A DNA stretch of 7,373 nucleotides from JBGTBQ01 sp041749275 (GCA_041749275.1 JBGTBQ010000193.1:1-7373), one strand, 5' to 3'; counted from the stretch's first letter, positions 1 to 5,380 are shown. Notes: a model not told the origin generated them from the sequence alone. Translations and numbers: made by a program.

Positions 1-358
1 CCGCGACGAAGGCCGCCGCGCCCGGCACCGGCACGACCGTCAGCCCGCGCTCAATCGCGGCGCGCACGACGCGAAAGCCGGGGTCACACACGCCCGGCGT
101 GCCCGCGTCCGAGACGACCGCGACCGATTGGCCCGCTTCGAGCAGAGCGCACAGCCCGTTGGCGCTCTCGCGCTCGTTGTGTTCGTGGTAGCTGACGGTC
201 TTCGTCTTAATCCCGTATCGGTCGAGCAGGACACGTGTCCGGCGCGTGTCTTCGCACGCGACCACATCCACCTCCGCGAGCACGCGCACGGCGCGGTGCG
301 TGATGTCTTCGAGATTCCCGATGGGCGTCGCCACGAGGTAAAGAGTGCCTGTCGCCAT
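1..358 (-). CDS. rsmI: RsmI, 16S rRNA (cytidine(1402)-2'-O)-methyltransferase, 5' part only
   Basis: This is the first 119 codons of a gene that continues past the left window edge; the family is usually about 230-290 residues. RsmI uses S-adenosylmethionine to methylate the 2'-O-ribose of C1402 in the decoding centre of 16S rRNA, in the cytoplasm. Translating the minus strand from ATG at 358 gives the N-terminal tetrapyrrole-methylase fold: GTLYLVATPIGNLEDIT (residues 4-20), ACEDTRRTRVLL (34-45), YHEHNE (57-62), the SDAGTPG loop (83-89) followed by CDPG, and PVPGA (110-114). These blocks are diagnostic of the RsmI/YraL family rather than of cobalamin-pathway methylases. A second in-frame ATG at 367 would add three residues (MRR). 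Neither start has a clear Shine-Dalgarno sequence. It is divergent from the dehydrogenase on plus. Family identity is confident; the exact start is not. Confidence 0.93.
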   Translation of the reverse strand, partial: MATGTLYLVATPIGNLEDITHRAVRVLAEVDVVACEDTRRTRVLLDRYGIKTKTVSYHEHNERESANGLCALLEAGQSVAVVSDAGTPGVCDPGFRVVRAAIERGLTVVPVPGAAAFVA

Positions 359-381
359 GCGTCGCATTGTCGCACAAAAGC

Positions 382-403
382 GGGCGCCGGGGCCGGGGCC
401 GGG
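382..403 (+). other. G-quadruplex-capable G-run cluster
   Basis: Four G-runs (GGG, GGGG, GGGG, GGG at 382-384, 389-392, 395-398 and 401-403) separated by loops of 4, 2 and 2 bases fit the usual G3+N1-7 pattern. The cluster lies in the divergent gap between rsmI and the dehydrogenase, 24-45 bases upstream of the rsmI start. The G-rich strand is the template strand for rsmI. This is a sequence pattern only; folding is inferred, and the genome is GC-rich, so chance is a real alternative. Confidence 0.4.
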
Positions 404-490
404 TCTGTGCATTCTTGAATCCGAAGCAACTTGCAATTCACCCCGGATGCGTTCATGGTGTTGAATTCTTACGCTCAATGAGGCTCAACT

Positions 491-496
491 TGGAGG
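491..496 (+). promoter_or_regulatory. Shine-Dalgarno deciding the dehydrogenase start
   Basis: TGGAGG ends 11 bases before ATG 508. The upstream in-frame ATG at 478 has no such site, so 508 is preferred. The spacing is slightly long, which leaves some doubt. Confidence 0.5.
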
Positions 497-507
497 CGCC
501 CGGCGGT

Positions 508-1467
508 ATGGAAAAGATCGTCTTCCTCGAACGCAACACGCTCGACGCGGAGGTGCGGCGGCCCGACTTTCCGCACGCGTGGCGCGACTACGGCGAGACG
601 CGACCCGACGAAGTTCCGGAGCGGCTGCGCGACGCCACCATCGCCGTCGTCAACAAGACAAAGCTCGACGCCGAGATGCTGCGTGAACTCCCGCGCCTCA
701 AGCTAATCGCCGTCGCGGCGACCGGCACCGACAACATTGACCTCGACTTCTGCCGCGCGCACGGCATCGCCGTCACGAACGTGCACGGCTACGCCGTCCG
801 CACCGTGCCCGAACACGTCCTCACGCTGACGCTTGCGCTGCGCCGCAACCTCGTCGCCTACCGCGAGGACGTGCGGCGGGGCGCGTGGGAGCGCGCGGCG
901 CAGTTTTGTCTGCTGACGCATCCGATCCGCGACCTTTATGCGAGCACGCTCGGCGTCGTCGGGTACGGCGCGCTTGGTCGCGCGGTGGCCGAACTCCTGC
1001 GCGCCGTGGGAATGCGTGTGCTCGTCGCCGAGCGCAAAGGGGCCGCGACAACGCGCGAGGGCCGCGCGCCATTCAATGAAGTTTTAAGAGAGAGCGATGT
1101 CGTCACGCTCCACGTCCCGCTCAACGACGAGACGCGCGGCCTGATTGGACGAGATGAACTCGCCGCGATGCGTCCGACTTCACTGTTGATTAACTGCGCG
1201 CGCGGCGGCGTGGTGGATGAGGGCGCGCTCGCGGATGCCCTGCGCTCCGGCGTGATTGCCGGGGCGGGCGTAGACGTGCTCAGGCAGGAACCGCCGCAAG
1301 ACGACGACGGCGCGGGCCGCAACCCGCTCCTTTCGCTCGACCTGCCAAATCTGATCGTCACACCCCACGTCGCTTGGGCCAGCCGCGAAGCCATGCAAGC
1401 CCTCGCCGACCAGCTCATAGACGACATCGAGGCGTTCGTTCGGAAGAGCCGGAAGCCGGAAGCCTGA
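508..1467 (+). CDS. D-2-hydroxyacid dehydrogenase, glycerate dehydrogenase/hydroxypyruvate reductase type
   Basis: This is a 319-residue, full-length NAD(P)-dependent D-isomer 2-hydroxyacid dehydrogenase. These enzymes interconvert 2-oxoacids and D-2-hydroxyacids, for example hydroxypyruvate and D-glycerate, in the cytoplasm. The N-terminal substrate domain includes ATGTDNID (71-78) and the hinge after FCRAHGIAVTNVHGY. The Rossmann nucleotide-binding motif is GYGALG (152-157). Catalytic residues are in place: Arg232 in NCARGG, Glu261 in RQEPP, and His287 in TPHVAW. The VAWAS ending of the active-site loop resembles HprA-type enzymes, but substrate choice among hydroxypyruvate, glyoxylate and phenylpyruvate cannot be settled here. 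ATG 508 is preferred for its Shine-Dalgarno; ATG 478 would add 10 residues. The last residues (RKSRKPEA) are encoded by a CGGAAG-type short repeat that also supplies the stop codon. The gene converges with the small acidic gene. Confidence 0.9.
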   Translation: MEKIVFLERNTLDAEVRRPDFPHAWRDYGETRPDEVPERLRDATIAVVNKTKLDAEMLRELPRLKLIAVAATGTDNIDLDFCRAHGIAVTNVHGYAVRTVPEHVLTLTLALRRNLVAYREDVRRGAWERAAQFCLLTHPIRDLYASTLGVVGYGALGRAVAELLRAVGMRVLVAERKGAATTREGRAPFNEVLRESDVVTLHVPLNDETRGLIGRDELAAMRPTSLLINCARGGVVDEGALADALRSGVIAGAGVDVLRQEPPQDDDGAGRNPLLSLDLPNLIVTPHVAWASREAMQALADQLIDDIEAFVRKSRKPEA

Positions 1468-1507
1468 ACAAGTTCTTTCTTTGAACTCCGGACTTCAGAC
1501 TTCTGAC
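1441..1507. repeat. Short-period repeats across the dehydrogenase stop codon
   Basis: CGGAAG recurs at 1441, 1450 and 1457 (spacings 9 and 7), overlapping the dehydrogenase C-terminus and ending in its TGA. After a short gap, GACTTCAGACTTCTGACTT (1491-1509) repeats an imperfect 8-base unit in the opposite, pyrimidine-rich sense. The two halves are roughly complementary in composition, but I could not draw a convincing long stem. The gap lies between convergent genes; no poly-U terminator is evident. Confidence 0.35.
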
Positions 1508-1828
1508 TTAATCCCCGTGTTCCGCCGTGTAGAGGCGCAGGATTTCCTGACCCTGCCGCGAGCGCGGGTCAATGGTTCTGAGGTGCTTGCGGCCCTGCAT
1601 CTCCCAGATGGCTGTCACTTGCCCGTCCTTCTCGACGGCGTGGTAGGTGATCTCTTCGGGCGCGGCCTCGGCTTCGGGCGCAGCCGCTTCCGCCGTCGCT
1701 TCCGCCGTCGCTTCCGTGGTCGCTTCCGCCGTCGCGGCGGCGTCAGTCACCTCAGTCTCCGACTCGCTTGTCTCAGTCTCCGCCTCAGTCACGGCATCGT
1801 CTGCCGCAGCGCTCTCGTTCTCCGCCAT
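1508..1828 (-). CDS. Small acidic repeat-containing protein, function unknown
   Basis: A 106-residue protein I do not recognise. Residues 1-58 are low complexity and strongly acidic, made of Ala, Glu, Thr and Asp, including four-residue TAEA/TTEA-type repeats around 33-49. The remainder (EEITYHAVEKDGQ... to AEHGD) looks like a compact folded tail with aromatic and basic residues (ITYHAV, TAIWEMQGRKH, QEILRLY). There is no signal peptide or membrane segment. The start is well supported: GGAGAGGAA (1842-1834) precedes the ATG at 1828. It lies downstream of the phosphatidyltransferase on the same strand, separated by 142 bases holding a long inverted repeat, so it may have its own promoter. The strong ribosome site and non-random tail argue that it is real. 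The acidic part is probably disordered (inference). Confidence 0.7.
   Translation of the reverse strand: MAENESAAADDAVTEAETETSESETEVTDAAATAEATTEATAEATAEAAAPEAEAAPEEITYHAVEKDGQVTAIWEMQGRKHLRTIDPRSRQGQEILRLYTAEHGD
1683..1730. repeat. 12-bp in-frame tandem repeat, four copies
   Basis: Four tandem copies of GTCGCTTCCGCC (first copy starts GCC, third ends GTG) run at 1683-1694, 1695-1706, 1707-1718 and 1719-1730. The unit length is a multiple of three, so it encodes repeated Ala/Glu/Thr tetrapeptides inside the acidic protein. Copy-number slippage would not break the frame. Confidence 0.85.
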
Positions 1829-1833
1829 TTACG

Positions 1834-1842
1834 TTCCTCTCC
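1834..1842 (-). promoter_or_regulatory. Strong Shine-Dalgarno for the small acidic gene
   Basis: On the minus strand GGAGAGGAA occurs five bases before the ATG at 1828, with the GGAG core about 10 bases upstream. It fixes the start and supports this being a translated gene. Confidence 0.7.
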
Positions 1843-1889
1843 GAATTGTGTTTGATTTTTGAGATGTTTTCTGGCGGGATTGTGACACA

Positions 1890-1989
1890 GGAAGAAGGCA
1901 AAAGTAAAAAGGCAAAAGGTAAAAGTGAAGAGGCGCTGACTCTGCTTTATCACTTTTGCCTTTGGCCTTTTTACTTTTGCCTTTCTTCC
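1890..1989. repeat. Long imperfect inverted repeat built of AAAAGGC-like units
   Basis: Arms at 1890-1928 and 1950-1989 match in reverse complement at about 37 of 40 positions (one 1-base gap, two mismatches), around a 21-base loop. Each arm is itself a degenerate tandem of purine-rich units such as GGCAAAAG and GTAAAAAG. The right arm covers the last codons and TAA stop of the phosphatidyltransferase. As RNA it would form a very long A/U-rich hairpin between the phosphatidyltransferase and the acidic gene. It could act as a transcription block or processing site (inference). Its composition looks more like a dispersed repeat than a standard GC-rich terminator. Confidence 0.85.
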
Positions 1990-2636
1990 ATGTCGCGCCG
2001 CCAGATTTCCTTCTGCGTCCGGTAGACGATGGCGCAGAGAAAGAGGAAGCCGCCGATGGCGACGTAAGGCAGCGACTTCGCCATGTACTTCGGGCCGTAG
2101 ACGATGACAAGGGCGTTGATGACGACGAGCGCGAGACGGAACTCGGTCGGCCCCAGTCCGAGGGCGCTGATCTTGAATTTCTCGGTGGCGGCGAAGGCGA
2201 GGAACGAGTTGACCATGAAGGCGCCGAAGACGGCGAGCGCGGCGAAGAGATGGAGGCGCGAGTGCTCCGGCAGGATGAAGGCGTAAGCGGCGAGCACCGA
2301 GCAGAGAAAGACATAGTCGAGCAGGTGATCCATGTAGAAGCCCCACTTGACCAGCCCCGTGTTGCGATACTTGCCGACCTTGCCGTCGAGGTGATCGGTG
2401 ACGTACTGAAGCGCGACGCCGGCGGAGGCTCCCCACAGCCAGCGTATGTCCACGGCGGCGGCCAGATAGCCGGAGAGGACGATCAACGCGCACCACAGCA
2501 GCGTCAGCAGCGTCAGGTGATAGGTCTCAAGCCACAGAGGGATGTGCGGCACGACGCGTCGCGCCATGCGCCGCTCAAGCGGCGACAGGAAGGATGTGCT
2601 GGCTTTGCTGGCCCCCGCGAACTCTTCTCTCAACAT
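1971..2636 (-). CDS. CDP-alcohol phosphatidyltransferase family membrane protein
   Basis: A 221-residue integral membrane enzyme. The family transfers a phosphatidyl or phosphoalcohol group from a CDP-linked donor to an alcohol acceptor at the cytoplasmic membrane, in phospholipid synthesis. The signature DxxDGxxARx8GxxxDxxxD is present in variant form: Asp81, Asp84, Gly85, Gly99, Asp103 and Asp107 are conserved, but the usual AR pair is Gly-Lys, and there are nine residues rather than eight before Gly99. About six hydrophobic segments can be drawn (roughly 41-60, 63-80, 108-125, 130-150, 165-181 and 189-206). ATG 2636 has TGGAGA seven bases upstream. The longest open frame starts at a TTG at 2684 with no such site, and ATG 2642 sits too close to the ribosome site. 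The last five residues (EERQK) and the stop come from a repeat arm. Acceptor and product cannot be named. Confidence 0.85.
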   Translation of the reverse strand: MLREEFAGASKASTSFLSPLERRMARRVVPHIPLWLETYHLTLLTLLWCALIVLSGYLAAAVDIRWLWGASAGVALQYVTDHLDGKVGKYRNTGLVKWGFYMDHLLDYVFLCSVLAAYAFILPEHSRLHLFAALAVFGAFMVNSFLAFAATEKFKISALGLGPTEFRLALVVINALVIVYGPKYMAKSLPYVAIGGFLFLCAIVYRTQKEIWRRDMEERQK

Positions 2637-2642
2637 TTTCAT

Positions 2643-2648
2643 TCTCCA
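2643..2648 (-). promoter_or_regulatory. Shine-Dalgarno deciding the phosphatidyltransferase start
   Basis: On the minus strand TGGAGA lies seven bases upstream of ATG 2636. It is adjacent to ATG 2642, too close to use, and downstream of the TTG at 2684, which therefore looks spurious. Confidence 0.65.
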
Positions 2649-2724
2649 CTTCAATTTATCGGGAGAGGGAACATCAACAAGCAAAGCTCAAGCCACAACT
2701 CCGCGCCGCGCAAGTACGACTTTT

Positions 2725-2739
2725 AAGCGACCGTCGCTT
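2725..2739. other. Small perfect hairpin in the gap upstream of the phosphatidyltransferase
   Basis: AAGCGA-CCG-TCGCTT is a perfect 6-bp stem with a 3-base loop. On the minus strand TTTT upstream and AAAA downstream could extend the stem past a one-base bulge. No U-run follows on either strand, so it is not a standard intrinsic terminator. Confidence 0.4.
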
Positions 2740-2777
2740 GAAAATGACCGCCGGAATAATTTGACAGGTGACGGATT

Positions 2778-2838
2778 TCGCCCCGCTCGCGCAAGTGGAT
2801 CAGGCGTCTGATGTCGTTTGCCGAACGCAGCGGGGCGA
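2778..2838. other. Candidate structured RNA element, three stacked stems
   Basis: Three nested helices can be drawn within 61 bases: a perfect 10-bp outer stem TCGCCCCGCT/AGCGGGGCGA (2778-2787 with 2829-2838), a 4-bp middle stem GCAA/TTGC (2791-2794 with 2818-2821), and a 5-bp inner stem ATCAG/CTGAT closed by a four-base loop (2799-2812). Internal loops of 3/7 and 4/5 bases separate them. It begins eight bases after the stop of the membrane-protein gene in the direction of transcription, and ends 142 bases before the phosphatidyltransferase start. No U-tract follows on either strand, so it is not a classical terminator. It could be a leader structure, an mRNA stabiliser or a dispersed repeat. 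Confidence 0.45.
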
Positions 2839-2845
2839 CTTGTCG

Positions 2846-3496
2846 TTAAGGCGCGGCGGGTTTCGTCGCGCGCGGGATGAAAGAGACCGCGAGCTGAATT
2901 AAACCGACGACGACCACGAACAGCGTCGCGTAGAGCAGCGCGAGCTTCGCCGTCGTCATCGCGCTTGAAAACGCGGCGAGGCCGTTGTGTCGTGCCGTGT
3001 GGTCGGCTTCATGGCCGTTGATGACGGCGAGCAGCGACAGGTTTTCGAGATAGTCGAAGACCGCGGCGAGCAGCGGGACGAGTGTCAGGTAGTGGATTTT
3101 CGCGTGCTCGTGCGGGGCGGCGTAAGGCAGCAGGCAGCCGAGCATGACGGCCAGCGAGACCGAATAGAGCAGCGGATAGATCATGTCGAGCGCGATAAAG
3201 AAACGGTGCGCCTTGTAATAATCAAACTCCTTCGCGTCGTCTTTCACCCGGTCGGATTCGTCTCGGTAAGCATCGAGCATCGCGTAGAGGTCGGCGGGTC
3301 GGTAGCCGAACGTCATGCCCGTGCTGATATATGTTTTATCACCCAGACGTTTTTTAATCTCTTTCAGCGGCGTCAGACGGTCGAGCGCGACCGTCGAGGC
3401 GACGAGCACGACGAGCGCGGCGAGGAAGGCAAGGCGGTTCCCGCCGAGGCTCATAAAAAACTGGTCGAGCCTTGAGAGCTGTTCGGTGAGCCACAT
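2846..3496 (-). CDS. Four-helix integral membrane protein, function unknown
   Basis: A 216-residue membrane protein I cannot name. Hydrophobic segments lie near residues 21-40, 98-126, 134-160 and 178-207. A polar segment between the first two (about 41-97) carries FGYRPADLYAMLDAYRDE, and FDYLEN (147-152) sits inside the third helix with buried-looking charges (Asp148, Glu151). A Tyr-Pro pair (107-108) breaks the second helix. The shape resembles conserved bacterial hypothetical membrane proteins with a D-x-x-E-N helix motif, but I know no function. ATG 3496 is chosen because GGAAG lies seven bases upstream. The longer reading to 3625 would overlap the protease gene and add a basic, non-membrane leader. 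The protease gene ends 55 bases upstream on the same strand, so co-transcription is likely. Confidence 0.78.
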   Translation of the reverse strand: MWLTEQLSRLDQFFMSLGGNRLAFLAALVVLVASTVALDRLTPLKEIKKRLGDKTYISTGMTFGYRPADLYAMLDAYRDESDRVKDDAKEFDYYKAHRFFIALDMIYPLLYSVSLAVMLGCLLPYAAPHEHAKIHYLTLVPLLAAVFDYLENLSLLAVINGHEADHTARHNGLAAFSSAMTTAKLALLYATLFVVVVGLIQLAVSFIPRATKPAAP

Positions 3497-3503
3497 ATTT
3501 TTT

Positions 3504-3508
3504 CTTCC
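3504..3508 (-). promoter_or_regulatory. Shine-Dalgarno deciding the membrane-protein start
   Basis: On the minus strand GGAAG is followed by seven A/T bases and then ATG 3496. This supports the short start and removes an apparent overlap with the protease gene. Confidence 0.65.
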
Positions 3509-3551
3509 GTCAGGTGAGCGAGGATGAAGTAAGAGCGTTTGCTTCCCCTTG

Positions 3552-4919
3552 TCAACGCTCGCGGAGCGCGAGCGCCAGCTCGACGGCGCGCGCCGGAGCG
3601 ACGACGCCCCACCCTTGTCGGTCAATCTCGACGCTGGGCAGCCGCTCCGCCGTCTCGATCAAAATGCGCTTGACCTGCTGCGGCGTCAAGTATGGGTTCG
3701 CTTCGAGCATACAGGCGATGATCGAGGAGACGATGGGCGCGGCGAAGCTGGTGCCGTCCACGAACTTGTAATGCTCGCTGATGACATCGGCCTCTTGCAG
3801 CTTGACCATGATGAGCTGCCGCAAAAGGTAGATGGGCAGCGTGCGCGCATCGTAGAGGTCGCCGTCCACGCCTTTGTTTTCTTCGATGATGGCGCGCAAC
3901 TCTTCGTCCGCGGCGCGGTCGAGCCGGGCGTAGAGTTCGGCCTCGGCGGCGGTCGGCGTGTGCGGCAGAATCGGCGCGGGCACCCAGATGCCGGGCGCGA
4001 TGACTTCGGGCTTTTGGAGGCCGTCGGCGGTCGGGCCGTAGGAGGAGCGGTACATGCCCGCGCGTGCGCGGTCGCGCGAGTTCTGGTCGTCCAAACCGCC
4101 GACGGCAATCGCCGAGGGCGAGGACGCGGGGGGCAGCACCGGGTGGCCCGGCTCCATGCCGGCGTTGCCGACCGCGCAGACAACCACCAACCCTTCGCGC
4201 GTGGCGCGCTCGACCATGAGGCAGAGCGCGTTGGTCAGATAGGACTGCTCTTTGTCGCCGCCCGCCGAGATGTTGACGACGCGGATGTTGTACTTCTCGC
4301 GGTGCTGCAAGACCCAGTCCAACCCGCGCTTGATGTTGCGTTCGGGGATGTGGCCGGAGCGGCTGACCTTGACGAGAACGAGGCTCGCCTCCGGGGCGAT
4401 GCCGCGAAAGAATCCGCCGGAGAGCGCGCCGTTGCCGGCGGCGACGACCGAAGTCATCATGCCGTGCCAGCTCGCCGTCTCCGGCGACTGGAGCGTGCCC
4501 GTGCCCTGTGGTGTGATGTTGTGGAAGGCGAGGATGCGGTCTTCCGGCGTCACGAGGTCGGGGTGCGAGTAGAAACCGGAGTCGAGAAACGCGATGGTCA
4601 CGCCCCGCCCCCTGAAACGCTCGTCCGTGTTGAGGCGCAGGTAGGTCGGCAGCACGTAGCGGCCCTGCTCGAAGACGCCCCGGTATTTCTCGCTCTGCGT
4701 CCATGCCCGCTCGAACAACTTGACGCAGCGCGGGCACACCTGCCGCGCGCTCTCGCCGCCGGGCGCGTTGGCCGCGATGAGCCGTCTCAACTCCTCCGGC
4801 AATTCCTCGACCGCGACGAGGCGCTCGCCCGACTCGCGCCCGCACACGGGGCACGCGGGACGCCCCGCGGGCATGTCCGACCGGTGCGTTGAATATTCGA
4901 CGTAGGTTTGCTCTGACAC
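3552..4919 (-). CDS. Intracellular subtilisin-like serine protease (S8 family) with N-terminal zinc-ribbon-like segment
   Basis: 455 residues if started at GTG 4919. The S8 catalytic set is complete: Asp113 in AFLDSGFYSHPD, His152 in SWHGMMTSVVAAGNG, oxyanion Asn252 in AVGNAG, and Ser391 in DGTSFAAPIVSS. There is no signal peptide, membrane anchor or recognisable inhibitory propeptide, so it is probably cytoplasmic. Instead the N-terminus has two CxxC pairs (CPVC at 23-26, CPRC at 62-65) about 36 residues apart, as in a zinc ribbon. About 60 extra, mostly helical residues sit between the KPEVIAPG strand and the catalytic serine (roughly 321-381), where subtilisins normally have a short loop. 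The start is uncertain: GTG 4919 has AAGGGG 12 bases upstream, TTG 4976 gives 474 residues without a clear ribosome site, and ATG 4874 gives 440. All three keep the cysteines. It is the first of the minus-strand genes; the membrane protein follows after 55 bases. The substrate is unknown. Confidence 0.9.
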   Translation of the reverse strand: MSEQTYVEYSTHRSDMPAGRPACPVCGRESGERLVAVEELPEELRRLIAANAPGGESARQVCPRCVKLFERAWTQSEKYRGVFEQGRYVLPTYLRLNTDERFRGRGVTIAFLDSGFYSHPDLVTPEDRILAFHNITPQGTGTLQSPETASWHGMMTSVVAAGNGALSGGFFRGIAPEASLVLVKVSRSGHIPERNIKRGLDWVLQHREKYNIRVVNISAGGDKEQSYLTNALCLMVERATREGLVVVCAVGNAGMEPGHPVLPPASSPSAIAVGGLDDQNSRDRARAGMYRSSYGPTADGLQKPEVIAPGIWVPAPILPHTPTAAEAELYARLDRAADEELRAIIEENKGVDGDLYDARTLPIYLLRQLIMVKLQEADVISEHYKFVDGTSFAAPIVSSIIACMLEANPYLTPQQVKRILIETAERLPSVEIDRQGWGVVAPARAVELALALRER

Positions 4920-5048
4920 TTTTTGAACGATCCCCTTGAATGAAGTTGGCCGACGGTTCGCTAATGATGAAGTCAAAGCGGGACGGAGCGCAAGCAGCGG
5001 CGCGCTTACCAGACATGCGAAATTCGAGCCTGCCGAAAGACGGGATTC

Positions 5049-5147
5049 AACGCGGAGGACGCGGGAGAGTTCGCCGCGAGCGCGGAGATGTGAAAATTCA
5101 AATTCATCTCTGTGTCCTCCGCGTTCGCTCTCCGCGTCCTCCGCGTT
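5049..5147. repeat. Imperfect inverted repeat of CGCGGAGG-type units
   Basis: The left arm (from AACGCGGAGGACGCGG at 5049) and the right arm (ending CGCGTCCTCCGCGTT at 5147) are reverse-complementary for the outer 16 or so bases and again, less exactly, through GAGATG...CATCTC to a centre near 5097. Each arm repeats CGCGGAG-like units. It would fold into a long hairpin of about 45 bp with internal loops. It lies 130-230 bases upstream of the protease start. It is probably a dispersed intergenic repeat; a regulatory role is possible but not shown. Confidence 0.75.
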
Positions 5148-5163
5148 ACATCAAGCTGTGCAT

Positions 5164-5361
5164 TAGAGCGTGTCTCAAAAGCCCCGTGAGGGGCGAAATG
5201 TTTATAGCTCGCAGGCGCTCTCTGTTCCCTCTCAGCCCCGGAGGGGCGGCATAGCCCACATGCCGCTCCTGACGGAGCTGCATCTCTCAGGGCTAGCGCG
5301 TGCTACAAACATGCCGCTCCTGACGGAGCTGACTCCAAGCTGACTTTTTAGACACGCTCTA
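5164..5361. mobile_element. MITE-like non-autonomous element with 17-bp terminal inverted repeats
   Basis: TAGAGCGTGTCTCAAAA (5164-5180) matches the reverse complement of 5345-5361 with one mismatch. The outermost bases on both sides are TA, so a 194-bp element (GAGCG...CGCTC, 5166-5359) flanked by a TA target duplication is one reading. There is no transposase frame inside. The interior is a series of small palindromes. TA duplication occurs in IS630/mariner-type elements and in some IS5-family groups; which family could move this one is not determinable here. An alternative is a large palindromic dispersed repeat without transposon origin. Confidence 0.65.
5181..5331. repeat. Cluster of four small hairpins inside the MITE-like element
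   Basis: Stems: GCCCC/GGGGC with loop GTGA (5181-5194); GCCCC/GGGGC with loop GGA (5235-5247); and GCTCC/GGAGC with loop TGAC, twice (5265-5278 and 5316-5329). The last two sit in exact 21-bp direct repeats at 5260-5280 and 5311-5331. TGTTTATAGC (5199-5208) is nearly the reverse complement of GCTACAAACA (5302-5311), giving the cluster an overall inverted arrangement. This resembles REP-type palindromes found in intergenic DNA. Confidence 0.7.
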
Positions 5362-5380
5362 TACATACCACCCGCATCAG

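Noticed and set aside
1956..2726. Plus-strand frame of 256 codons opposite the phosphatidyltransferase.
   Set aside because: It is highly charged and repetitive with no membrane segments or domains. The minus strand carries the conserved Asp motif and helices.
2761..2766. A perfect TTGACA on the plus strand.
   Set aside because: There is no -10 box at a suitable distance and no plus-strand gene downstream.
2723..2845. An open frame of 40 codons in frame after the TAA stop of the membrane-protein gene (contains NDIRRLIHLRERGEIRHL), as if from stop readthrough.
   Set aside because: It overlaps the three-stem element, has no start codon with a ribosome site, and its length is unremarkable for GC-rich DNA.
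3497..3625. Longer start for the membrane protein, overlapping the protease gene.
   Set aside because: The extra leader is basic and low complexity in the shadow of the protease gene, and GGAAG seven bases before ATG 3496 marks the real start.
3549..4892. Long plus-strand frame (447 codons) opposite the protease.
   Set aside because: The minus strand has a complete subtilase with all catalytic motifs. The plus frame is rich in Arg, Asp, Gly and Val with no domain, as expected for an antisense shadow in GC-rich DNA.
5049..5361. Possible CRISPR array from the repeated elements.
   Set aside because: The repeats are inverted or only two copies, spacing is irregular, and no cas gene is present.
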